Of a DNA stretch of 64,000 bases, positions 35,418 to 43,147 are shown piece by piece. The translations under genes and the position numbers were made by a program. The notes beneath the pieces were generated by a model. It was given only the letters and a program-made list of their open reading frames with translations, was not told the DNA's origin and did no database searches. Location of the stretch: the NCBI RefSeq assembly GCF_014212135.1, contig NZ_JACJVQ010000011.1:62001-126000 (forward strand), read 5' to 3'. The DNA is from Cohnella thailandensis. Its GTDB lineage: Bacteria; Bacillota; Bacilli; Paenibacillales; Paenibacillaceae. The number at the start of each line of letters is the position of its first letter. Position 1 is the stretch's first letter.

Positions 35418-35464
35418 TGACCTCATTTCGAAACAGGACACCCGCCCCCCTCCCACCTGCCCGC

Positions 35465-35956
35465 CTACTCCCTCAAAGCCTCGCGAAGCTTAGTCGACAT
35501 GCCGCCCGAAGAGGACTGGAGAGCTCTGCGGGCTTTGCTCAAATCCTCCGTCAGCTTCCGGTTCGCCGAACGAAGCTTCGTTAGCTCTTCCTCGTAGGGT
35601 TCCGGAAGGCGGTCAGTCCCGGAAGGAGAAAAGCTCTCGCCATTGGCATAGTAGTTCCTCTTCTCGTAAGTGCGGAAGGCAACCTCGAGCTCCGCCAGTC
35701 CGCAGCCGACCCGAAGATACCGATCCACCGCGAGGGCGAAGCGATCCTGGGCTTCCAAGCCGCGGTCGAACCAAGTCACCTCGACAAAAGGATACGAAGG
35801 GACGATTTCGCCGTCGAACACCGCCGTCGTCATCAGGCATTCCAGCATTATATTGTCGGGCGGACATTCGCAGATCGCAGCCAGCTCCGCCACGAGCTCC
35901 CGGCTAACGGCCTTCACTTGCTCCGGTCCGATTCCTCTGATCCATAAATGGGGCAT
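35465..35956 (-). CDS. DUF1904-family protein
   Basis: A 163-aa cytoplasmic protein whose first ~110 residues match DUF1904, a tautomerase-like family: MPHLWIRGIGPEQVKAVSRELV, CPPDNIMLECL, FVEVTWFDRGLEAQDRFA. The C-terminal 50 residues are charged and helical (KLRSANRKLTEDLSKARRALQ), a probable coiled coil. Function unknown. Monocistronic between F1 repeats and a divergent small gene. Confidence 0.82.
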   Translation of the reverse strand: MPHLWIRGIGPEQVKAVSRELVAELAAICECPPDNIMLECLMTTAVFDGEIVPSYPFVEVTWFDRGLEAQDRFALAVDRYLRVGCGLAELEVAFRTYEKRNYYANGESFSPSGTDRLPEPYEEELTKLRSANRKLTEDLSKARRALQSSSGGMSTKLREALRE

Positions 35957-36110
35957 CTATCCTAGTCTCCTTATCCTGCATATCCACTTTCATCGCTTTC
36001 TTCATCATAACGCGATTATTAGCTGGCCGCTACCCGTAGCTCATTCGCCGAATGTGCCTTATACTGAGAGAGGAATCCCAATCAGGAAAGTTAAGGAGAG
36101 TGTTCTATCC

Positions 36111-36308
36111 ATGAGTAAGAGCCAGTCGAAAAAGAAGAGACTCAAGCTGGAGCGCGACGGAGCGCTGAACCCCGAGCAATTGCGCAACCAATGGCAGCGC
36201 AAGCCCCGCACGCAAGTTCAACCGAATCGCAAAGCCGAACAGCGCCGATCGCATTGCCGCCGGAAGGACGGGAGCGATGGCGCTGTTTTTACGTTACGGG
36301 CGTCTTAA
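36111..36308 (+). CDS. Small basic protein, conserved type
   Basis: A 65-aa, Lys/Arg-rich protein starting MSKSQSKKKRLKLERDG with a KLERDGALNPEQLRNQW segment; short basic proteins of this kind are widespread in Bacillales and usually unannotated. An AAGGAG site lies 11 bases before the ATG. Its 3' end overlaps the end of the convergent GH92 gene by 15 bases. RNA or ribosome association is a guess from charge only. An in-frame open region extends upstream to 35670 but is antisense to the DUF1904 gene and not used. Confidence 0.7.
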   Translation: MSKSQSKKKRLKLERDGALNPEQLRNQWQRKPRTQVQPNRKAEQRRSHCRRKDGSDGAVFTLRAS

Positions 36309-38528
36309 GCTCATGGAGTACGGCAGGGCTTCGTCCGGATACCAACGATCCGAAGGCGCGGCCGACATTCGAAACCGAAGCGTCGCTCCCCCGAGCAAAT
36401 CCTCATGGAGAACGTACAAGCGATCCCAAGCCTCGCCGTTCACCTCCAGCGCACTCCAGTAAGGCTTATCCGGGCCGTTGCCTTCCGCCTCGATCGCCAT
36501 CTCCGCCCCATTTTCCAATGTTATCGTCAGCCTTCCGAACAACGGACTTCCGAACACGTACTCTCCCGTTCCCGGACAAAGCGGATAGAGCCCGATCGCG
36601 TTCCATACGAACCAAGCGCCCATGCTTCCGTTGTCCTCGTCGCCCGGGAAGCCGTCCGAGCCGGAGCCGAACAGCTCCTCCATCGCCCGTCTTGCCCAAT
36701 GCTGCGTGCCGGAAGGAGCCCCGATCGCCGCGTACATATAAGGGATATGCATGCTGGGCTGGTTGCTGAGGGCGAACTGCCCGAAGTCGACGGCCGCCAT
36801 CTCCGACATTTCGTGTATCTCCATCCCATAGCCGCCTATCGCAAAAAGAGGCTTCATCGTCATCAGCTCGTCGAGCTTGGCCTTCAGCGCTTCCCGCCCG
36901 CCGATCAGCTCCGCCAAGCCCGCGATATCGTGGGGCACCGCCCAGCTGCATTGCCATGGCCCTCCTTCGCAGTACGCTCCTCCCCATGCCAAGGGATCGA
37001 ATGGTTCCTGCCAGCTTCCGTCCTCGCGCCGCGCCCGCATGAAGCCGACCTCCGGATCGAATAGCAGGCGGTAGTTGCCCGCGCGCTCCCGGAACATTCC
37101 GGCCTCCTCTTCCATGCCCAGCTCCTTCGCGATGACGGAGAGGCTGAAATCGCCGTAATGGTAATCGAGCGCGTTGCTGACGCTCTCGTGGAACCGGTCG
37201 GACGGCAGGTAACCGAGCCTTGCGTAATCCGCAAGACCCCTGCGGCCCAGCTTCTCTTCTCCCGAGTCCAGGGTCGCGTGCTTTTTGAGCCCTTCGTAGG
37301 CCGACTGTCGATCGAAGCCGTTCAATCCCTTCGCGAACACGTCCGCGAAAGCGGCGTCGACCAGCGTTCCGGGCATCGCGCTCCGTTCGCCGGGAGACGG
37401 CCATTTCGGCATCCAGCCGCTCTCCTTGAAGACGTTGACCCACCCCTCGGCCATTTCGGCCAACAGGGTAGGGTACAAGAGGCTGTACAGAGGAAGGCTC
37501 GTGCGATAAAGATCCCAGAAGCCGAAATCGACGTACATCGGTCCCTTCCTTATGCTCCCGTCGAACGGGCTGTAGTGAACCTGCCCCTTCTCCGGATCGT
37601 TCTCGTGGATCGCGCGGGGGAACAGGTTTACCCGGTATAGGCTGGAGTAGAAAATCCGTTTTTTCTCCTCTGAGTCCTGCCCCTCGTCCTCGATCCGAAC
37701 GACCGACAGCCGCTTCTCCCAGGCTTGTCCGGCCTCCTCCCGGGCTTGATCGAAGCTCTTGCCCGCAAGCTCGTTCCTAAGGTTCCGCTCCGCTTGCTCC
37801 AAGCCGATGAACGAGGTGCCGACCGCGATATTGACGATTCCGTCCCGGGAAGGACGGATCCCGACGAACGCGCCGACTTTCTCGCCGCTCCCTTCGAGCT
37901 CCGGAGCGGTTGCGTGCTTCCCGTCGAAGACGCCGCTGCTCTCCGGCAGCAATTCGCAATCGAACTCTATGACGAAATGCAAAGCAAAGTTGTCCGGCAG
38001 CTCTCCGTTATGGCCCTTCACGCAGCCGCTTACCCGGCGGGCGGCCGCGTCGATCCGGACGGACGAGTCTCCCTTCTCGGGCGCCAGCAGGAGCCTCGTC
38101 TCGGAAGCATCGCCTTCGAAGCAAAGCCGAATCCTGGCCCCGCTCTTCGATGGAGTCAGCTCCATCGTCGCCTGGTAACGACGAAGATAGGCACGAATAT
38201 AGTCCGGCGCGACGGTCAGCTCTTCCGGCCGGAAGGAGGCCGACCGCATGTCCGGCGAAGTTCGGAGCGGTCCCGTCTGCGGCATCAGCGTGAAGCTGCC
38301 GTAATCCCCGATCCACGGACTCGGCTGATGGGTCAGCCGGAATCCCTGAAGATGGCGGTGCGACGGATGGTAGAACCATCCCCCTCCCGCTTCGTTCGTC
38401 TGGGGACTCCATGCGGCCATGCCGTTCGGGAGGGCCGCGAGCGGGAGCGTATTCCCATTGGAAAAAGGATAAACGGACTCGGTTCCCTGCAGCGGGTTCA
38501 CATAGCGCAATAATCCGGTATCAGTCAT
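36294..38528 (-). CDS. GH92 alpha-mannosidase
   Basis: A 744-aa glycoside hydrolase of family 92, calcium-dependent exo-alpha-mannosidases. Landmarks: LRYVNPLQGTESVYPFSNGNTLPLAALPNGMAAWSPQTN at the N-terminus (beta-sandwich domain), YFDFGFWDLYRTSLPLYSLL-like YVDFGFWDLYRTSLPL, and the C-terminal toroid with QPSMHIPYMYAAIGAP and the acidic GDEDNGSMGAWFVWNAIGLYP that holds the general base. No signal peptide, so cytoplasmic, in contrast to many GH92 enzymes. Monocistronic; the sugar importer serving it is not encoded next to it. Confidence 0.93.
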   Translation of the reverse strand: MTDTGLLRYVNPLQGTESVYPFSNGNTLPLAALPNGMAAWSPQTNEAGGGWFYHPSHRHLQGFRLTHQPSPWIGDYGSFTLMPQTGPLRTSPDMRSASFRPEELTVAPDYIRAYLRRYQATMELTPSKSGARIRLCFEGDASETRLLLAPEKGDSSVRIDAAARRVSGCVKGHNGELPDNFALHFVIEFDCELLPESSGVFDGKHATAPELEGSGEKVGAFVGIRPSRDGIVNIAVGTSFIGLEQAERNLRNELAGKSFDQAREEAGQAWEKRLSVVRIEDEGQDSEEKKRIFYSSLYRVNLFPRAIHENDPEKGQVHYSPFDGSIRKGPMYVDFGFWDLYRTSLPLYSLLYPTLLAEMAEGWVNVFKESGWMPKWPSPGERSAMPGTLVDAAFADVFAKGLNGFDRQSAYEGLKKHATLDSGEEKLGRRGLADYARLGYLPSDRFHESVSNALDYHYGDFSLSVIAKELGMEEEAGMFRERAGNYRLLFDPEVGFMRARREDGSWQEPFDPLAWGGAYCEGGPWQCSWAVPHDIAGLAELIGGREALKAKLDELMTMKPLFAIGGYGMEIHEMSEMAAVDFGQFALSNQPSMHIPYMYAAIGAPSGTQHWARRAMEELFGSGSDGFPGDEDNGSMGAWFVWNAIGLYPLCPGTGEYVFGSPLFGRLTITLENGAEMAIEAEGNGPDKPYWSALEVNGEAWDRLYVLHEDLLGGATLRFRMSAAPSDRWYPDEALPYSMSLRRP

Positions 38529-38701
38529 CTGGTGTCCCTCCGCAAGCTTAACTTGAGCGATAGGCGAGAATGTCGCCCGGCTCGCCCCTTATTCTAACAC
38601 GGGTACGCCGCGGTTGCCCGATGCTTCCGGCATTTGCTTCCTCGGAGACGAGGTCTATTACGGGGGAGTGGCGCGCAGGAGCTTGTTCTCCTTTTGCGCC
38701 A

Positions 38702-38776
38702 GGCGTACCATTATCCCTTCGGATCAGGAGCCACTCTCATGCTCCTATACCGGAGCGAAGGGGATAATGGTACGCC
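38702..38776. repeat. F1 palindromic element (75 bp)
   Basis: Arms GGCGTACCATTATCCC (38702-38717) and GGGATAATGGTACGCC (38761-38776) are perfect complements. Inner arm parts read TTCGGATCAGGAG and, inward from the right, CTTCGCTCCGG. It sits in the 449-bp region between divergent GH92 and padR genes; that region otherwise holds only the padR promoter. Confidence 0.93.
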
Positions 38777-38890
38777 GGAGAACAAAACAGAACACACCTC
38801 CGTGACAGGTGGAACTTTCTACCAAACCCCGTGAAACTGGGCATATACCGATAGGGAGGGAGAGCGGATGCCGAGGATCGTTCCCACTGT

Positions 38891-38919
38891 TTGACAAGCC
38901 TTCCTCCATCCGCTATTCT
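38891..38919 (+). promoter_or_regulatory. Promoter of the padR-ftsW-like operon
   Basis: Consensus -35 TTGACA (38891-38896), 17-base spacer, -10 TATTCT (38914-38919). The predicted start of transcription falls at the left edge of the inverted repeat at 38921-38955. Confidence 0.8.
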
Positions 38920-38920
38920 A

Positions 38921-38955
38921 TACCTAGATTTACGATGTATCGAGTATCTAGGCAT
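38921..38955. promoter_or_regulatory. Inverted repeat, likely PadR operator
   Basis: Outer arms TACCTAGAT and ATCTAGGCA flank an inner dyad CGAT-GT-ATCG. It overlaps the predicted transcription start of padR, the usual place for PadR autorepression. The link to PadR is inferred from position. Confidence 0.6.
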
Positions 38956-38977
38956 AAGCCCAGCTAAGGAGGACCGC

Positions 38978-39313
38978 ATGAAGATCAGCAAAGAACTTAT
39001 GAAAGGCAGCACCGTCATCCTGATTTTAACCCTGCTGGACCGCAAGGAGATGTACGGCTACGAGTTGACCAAGGAACTCGAAACAAAGTCGGGCGGTCTT
39101 TTTGTCTTGAAGGAGGGCACCCTCTATCCCATTCTCCACTCGTTGGAGTCGGATCAGATGGTCGAAGCATACTGGGACGAGCAAGGCACCCGGCCTCGCA
39201 AGTATTACCGGATCACCGATAAGGGACGTTCGCAGCTGGAAAACAAGAAGCGAGAGTGGAGTCTCTTCAGCGGAGCCGTCAATCGAGTTCTTGGCGAGGG
39301 GGGAACCCCATGA
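38978..39313 (+). CDS. PadR-family transcriptional regulator
   Basis: A 111-aa winged-helix regulator: ELMKGSTVILILTLLDRKEMYGYELTKELE, FVLKEGTLYPILHSLESDQMVEAYW, then RPRKYYRITDKG in the wing. Of the short PadR-s2 class. The ATG follows AAGGAGG. Its stop overlaps the start of the next gene (ATGA), so it is the regulator of that membrane protein. An inverted repeat over its transcription start suggests autoregulation. Confidence 0.95.
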   Translation: MKISKELMKGSTVILILTLLDRKEMYGYELTKELETKSGGLFVLKEGTLYPILHSLESDQMVEAYWDEQGTRPRKYYRITDKGRSQLENKKREWSLFSGAVNRVLGEGGTP

Positions 39314-40752
39314 CGGACGCCCGCATCCGAGAACATAAAGCGATCCAACGTTACCTGGATGAAGTATGCGAACAGGTTCGAGCCAAAGAAATGCATGAAG
39401 AGATTCGGCTCGAGCTGACGGGGCACCTGGAGGAGCTCGCCTATGAGAAACTGGAATTAGCCGGAGAAGACGATGACAGCCTGGGAAAAAGCAGCCCTAA
39501 CGACGAAGCGGTAGAGGAAGCGATCGGACACGCTATAACGCAAATGGGCAATCCGCAGACGATAGGCAAGCGGCTTCACCGGGTTCATAAGCCGAAGACC
39601 GACTGGAGTCTCCTGACGCTCGCGGCCCTGTTGATCGGCATCGGGCTTATGGCTATGTATGCTTTGCAAGAGCTGGCCGATCCCGACAATGCGGTTTCCT
39701 GGTTCCCGCTGCTGTCGAACAAGCTTCGATTCGTTGCCATCGGCGCTGCGTTACTGCTTGTTCTTTATTTCGCGGATTACCGCAAGCTGAAGACGCTCCG
39801 TTGGCCTATCTATGCCGTTGCGGCGGGATTGTTTATCCTTGCTCGAATAGGGCCGATAGGCATACAAATGAACGGAGCGTACAGTTGGATCATCATCGGA
39901 GGAATCGGCCTCGACGTATCGGCTATCGCTCCTTATTTGTTTCTGATCGCTTATGCGGGTTATCTTGCATCCGAGAAGCCGGCGTCCGCATCCATGGTCG
40001 GCAAGCTCCGGGAGTACGGCAAAGAATTGGGGCTGTTCTACGCGATGCCTGCCTTTCTCTACCTGTTGGTGCCTTCGCTAGTTTCGCTAGCCGTTCATTT
40101 CGTCGGCGCCTCCGTTCTTTTGCTCACTCGCAAGCAGGGCTGGAAGCGGCTTCTCTTTTACTGCACGTTCTTTTTTTCCGCCCTTGCTTTTGTGATCTTC
40201 GCAGCGAGAGGGTTCACGTTGAATGGAGCGCGCGGTTCGATCATGTACCAGAGATGGCTGAATTACCTTCACCTGCTGGTCGGCGACAAGTCCGCCGAAC
40301 CCTTGCCTTCCCGGGAATTCATCCGGTCCGCCGGGCTCTGGGGACATGGCTTCGGCAGCAGACTGGAAGGACTGATTTACCCGTACGGCGAGAACGTCGT
40401 CGCCTACCTCGTGGGCTCGCTCGGATGGGCCTTCGGCATCGGTCTCGCGGCGCTCGTCGCCGCATTCGTCTTCCGCTCCGTTCGCATCGCCAACCAGTCG
40501 AAGGATCCCTTCGCCCGGCTGCTCGTTATCGCGCTCAGTTCCGTTCTGGCCGTTAAGCTCGTCTGGACCCTGCTCATGTCCGTCGGCCTGCTTCCCTTTG
40601 TCAGCATGGCCATGCCGTTCATCGGCTATAGCGGCTTGCAGACGGTTATCGAGATGGCCGCCCTCGGACTTCTCCTCAGCGCGTTCAGGCGCAAGGACAG
40701 CATTCCGCTGCCGAGGAGCGAAGGGATCGAGCAAGCGGCGCCGCAGAGATAG
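39310..40752 (+). CDS. FtsW/RodA/SpoVE-like membrane protein with cytoplasmic prefix domain
   Basis: A 480-aa protein with two parts. Residues 1-95 are a charged helical domain of the kind called permease prefix/DUF1700 (AIQRYLDEVCEQVRAKEMHEEIRLELTGHLEEL, then GNPQTIGKRLHRVHKPK). Residues about 100-465 hold around ten transmembrane helices with SEDS-family features such as GAYSWIIIGG and GLWGHGFGSR. SEDS proteins polymerise peptidoglycan. Where FtsW/RodA carry the catalytic Asp (HTDFIF-type motif), this protein seems to have GENVVAYLVG, so activity is doubtful. The ATG overlaps the padR stop. Confidence 0.85.
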   Translation: MTDARIREHKAIQRYLDEVCEQVRAKEMHEEIRLELTGHLEELAYEKLELAGEDDDSLGKSSPNDEAVEEAIGHAITQMGNPQTIGKRLHRVHKPKTDWSLLTLAALLIGIGLMAMYALQELADPDNAVSWFPLLSNKLRFVAIGAALLLVLYFADYRKLKTLRWPIYAVAAGLFILARIGPIGIQMNGAYSWIIIGGIGLDVSAIAPYLFLIAYAGYLASEKPASASMVGKLREYGKELGLFYAMPAFLYLLVPSLVSLAVHFVGASVLLLTRKQGWKRLLFYCTFFFSALAFVIFAARGFTLNGARGSIMYQRWLNYLHLLVGDKSAEPLPSREFIRSAGLWGHGFGSRLEGLIYPYGENVVAYLVGSLGWAFGIGLAALVAAFVFRSVRIANQSKDPFARLLVIALSSVLAVKLVWTLLMSVGLLPFVSMAMPFIGYSGLQTVIEMAALGLLLSAFRRKDSIPLPRSEGIEQAAPQR

Positions 40753-40759
40753 ACAAGAT

Positions 40760-41233
40760 TCACCTCTTGATGTCCGCCTGCGCCAGCACTTCATATTCAG
40801 CTCCGAGATGGGCCTGCAGCGCCTGCAGCGCGGCGACGCCGACGGCGATGTCCTGCTCTCCGCTGCCGCCGCTGACGCCGATTCCTCCGATCACTTCGCC
40901 GTTCACCACCACCGGGAACCCGCCGACGAAGATGGCGAACTTGCCCGGCATCATGGCGTGAATGCCGAACGCCTCGCCGGTCACGGTCGCCGGCCCTCCC
41001 GGCTGATTGAACAGGTGCGTGGAGCGTTTGTGTCCGCTCGCGGTGAACGCCTTTGCGATCGCCAGCTCCGGCCCCGTAATGCGCGCGCCGTCCATCCGCT
41101 CCAGCGCCATGACAATCCCTCCGTCGTCGACGACGCAGATCGTCTCCGGCACGTTCGACTCCTGGGCCGCCCGCTTGGCGGCTTCCAGCATGATCTTCGC
41201 TTCCTCGAGCTCCAATCGCAGCACCGATCTCAA
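40760..41233 (-). CDS. GlcG/HbpS-family heme-degrading-domain protein
   Basis: A 157-aa protein of the GlcG/HbpS family: ELEEAKIMLEAAKRAAQESNVPETICVVDDGG, LERMDGARITGPELAIAKAFTA, and FGIHAMMPGKFAIFVGGFPVVVNGEVIGGIGVSGG. Members bind heme or cofactors, or occur in glycolate and diol loci; the role here is open. The frame starts at 41293, but a TTG at 41233 with AGGAGG at 7 bases gives a normal family length. It is convergent with the ftsW-like gene, 7 bases apart. Confidence 0.85.
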   Translation of the reverse strand: MRSVLRLELEEAKIMLEAAKRAAQESNVPETICVVDDGGIVMALERMDGARITGPELAIAKAFTASGHKRSTHLFNQPGGPATVTGEAFGIHAMMPGKFAIFVGGFPVVVNGEVIGGIGVSGGSGEQDIAVGVAALQALQAHLGAEYEVLAQADIKR

Positions 41234-41309
41234 CCGATTGCCTCCTCTGCCGCTTAACGATACTCGGTCTTTGGTATCCCATTTTATGAGCAAAAGAGAT
41301 CCCCTTATG

Positions 41310-41391
41310 ACTCTCCATGCTCTCCCTCAGTTCTCCCTTAACTCTCCCTTAACTCTCCCTCAGCTCTCCCCATGCTCACCCTCCCGCTCGC
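41310..41391. repeat. Short CT-rich tandem repeat
   Basis: About six to seven degenerate copies of a 10-12 base unit near CTCTCCCTTAA in the gap before the GH43 gene. It probably arose by slippage. The remainder of the 420-bp gap (41234-41653) holds the cre site and the ribosome binding site of the GH43 gene. Confidence 0.6.
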
Positions 41392-41596
41392 CCTTTCCCA
41401 CCGGCGGCATCGCCTATTAGTTCATAGAGCGCGCCATTGTTCATAGTCTGGTCGAGTTCCGCACGCCATTTCGCGCGATTGTTCAGTTTTTCCTCCTCGA
41501 TGTTCCTGTTATATTGATCGTAAGGCAGGCTGCAGACTGCCGGCCATCCCGCATTCCATCCGCGAAGGGAAAGGAGGGAAATGACAACGCCTCTTG

Positions 41597-41610
41597 TGTA
41601 AGCGGTATCA
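41597..41610 (+). promoter_or_regulatory. cre site (CcpA operator) upstream of GH43
   Basis: TGTAAGCGGTATCA fits TGWAANCGNTNWCA at all positions. It lies 44-57 bases before the galactanase start, probably just downstream of its promoter, a typical roadblock position for carbon catabolite repression. Confidence 0.75.
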
Positions 41611-41653
41611 TTCGGCTTTATCCTGCTTGTCCATTTTGAGAGGAGGAAAAGGA

Positions 41654-43105
41654 ATGGAACGCTGCTTCAAACTCACGATCGCGCTAATTGTCGTTCTGGC
41701 CACTTTCGTCGGTTTCGGAGGCTTCGCATCGGCTGCGCCGGTCACGATCACGAATAACGGCTTTCAATTCAAGGATACTTCCGGCAACGTCATCCAGGCG
41801 CACGGCGGCGGCGTGATCAAGGTCGGAAGCTATTACTATTGGTTCGGAGAAAATCGCAACCCGGACGGCACGTTCAAAGCGGTCTCCTGCTATCGGTCCG
41901 CGGACCTGAAGAACTGGGAGTTCCGTAACGACGTGCTGACGAGCAGCTCCGCGGCGGAATTGAACGTCTCCAATATCGAACGTCCCAAGGTCATCTACAA
42001 CAGCTCGACGAGCGAGTACGTGATGTGGATGCATTGGGAGAACGGGGTCGACTACGGTCAGGCGCGCACCGCCGTCGCCTACTCCAGCACCGTGGACGGC
42101 AACTACACGTACCAAGGCAGCTTCCGTCCGCTCGGCTACGACTCCCGCGACATGACGGTGTTTAACGATAACGGTACGGCTTACCTCATCTCGGCAACCT
42201 CGGTCAACGCGGACCTGAACATTTATCGGCTGACGTCCGACTTCCGCGGAGTCGACTCGCTCGTGCAGACGCTCTGGCCGGGCCAATACCGCGAAGCTCC
42301 GGCCATGTTCAAGCGCGGCAGCGTCTACTTCCTCGTCACCTCCGGCGCGACGGGCTGGTCGCCGAACCAGCAGAAGTACGCGACGGCGACAAGCATTAGC
42401 GGCACGTGGAGCAGCCCGGCCAACTTCGGCAACGGCAACGCCTACAGCTCGCAGGCCGCTTATATCCTTCCGGTCGAAGGCTCCTCAACGACATCTTATT
42501 TGTATATGGGCGATCGCTGGGCCGGAGCCTGGGGCGGCAAGGTGAACGATTCGGAATACGTCTGGCTTCCGCTTACGTTCCCGTCCAGCACCTCTCTGTC
42601 GATGAGCTGGGCCGATTCCTTGACCATCGACGCCGCGGCGGGAACGATCTCCGGAGCGGTCAGCCCGCCCGTGAACGCGTCGTCCTACTACAAAATCATC
42701 AACCGCAACAGCGGCCTGCTGCTCGGGGTGACGAGCGGGGCGACGACGGACGGCGCCCAGATCGAGCAATGGTCGGACGGCGGCTGGACCAGCCAGCACT
42801 GGCAGTTCGTCGACGCGGGAGGCGGGTATTACAAGATCAAGAACCGTAACAGCGGCAAAATCATGGACATCAGCGGCGGCTCTACCGCGGACGGGGCGAA
42901 TAATATCCAGTACGCGGACAACGGCGGCCTTAACCAGCAGTTCCGCCTTATCCCCGTCGGCTCCGGCTATTACAAGATCATGAACGTCAAAAGCCGCAAG
43001 GTTCTCGACATTACGGGGTCCTCCGCCGCGAACGGAGCGGACTCTATCCAGTACACCGACAACGGCGGCACGAACCAGCAATTCTCCTTCTCCGCGACGA
43101 GCTGA
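41654..43105 (+). CDS. Secreted GH43 (galactanase-type) enzyme with CBM13
   Basis: A 483-aa exported enzyme. Signal peptide (about residues 1-27, ending ASA). GH43 five-bladed propeller (about 28-340: AHGGGVIKVGSYYYWFGENR, SNIERPKVIYN with the proposed catalytic acid Glu, YDSRDMTVFNDNGTAYLIS, REAPAMFKRG). C-terminal ricin-type CBM13 with three repeats (each starting YYKI and containing NRNSG or similar and a Gln-x-F/W). The pattern is closest to GH43 subfamily 24, exo-beta-1,3-galactanases, which attack arabinogalactan side chains. GAGAGGAGG precedes the ATG at 41654. A perfect cre upstream indicates glucose repression. Confidence 0.9.
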   Translation: MERCFKLTIALIVVLATFVGFGGFASAAPVTITNNGFQFKDTSGNVIQAHGGGVIKVGSYYYWFGENRNPDGTFKAVSCYRSADLKNWEFRNDVLTSSSAAELNVSNIERPKVIYNSSTSEYVMWMHWENGVDYGQARTAVAYSSTVDGNYTYQGSFRPLGYDSRDMTVFNDNGTAYLISATSVNADLNIYRLTSDFRGVDSLVQTLWPGQYREAPAMFKRGSVYFLVTSGATGWSPNQQKYATATSISGTWSSPANFGNGNAYSSQAAYILPVEGSSTTSYLYMGDRWAGAWGGKVNDSEYVWLPLTFPSSTSLSMSWADSLTIDAAAGTISGAVSPPVNASSYYKIINRNSGLLLGVTSGATTDGAQIEQWSDGGWTSQHWQFVDAGGGYYKIKNRNSGKIMDISGGSTADGANNIQYADNGGLNQQFRLIPVGSGYYKIMNVKSRKVLDITGSSAANGADSIQYTDNGGTNQQFSFSATS

Positions 43106-43110
43106 CGGCA

Positions 43111-43147
43111 AAGCCCGGGCGACGCGAATGTCGTCCGGGCTTTTTTT
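43111..43147. terminator. Terminator after the GH43 gene
   Basis: Stem AGCCCGGgCGAC / GTCGtCCGGGCT followed by seven T residues on the plus strand. It overlaps the stop codon of the convergent MFS gene. Confidence 0.92.

Noticed and set aside
35111..35464. Cobalamin riboswitch before cobT
   Set aside because: I could not find the conserved B12-box-like core; the region is occupied by F1 repeats.
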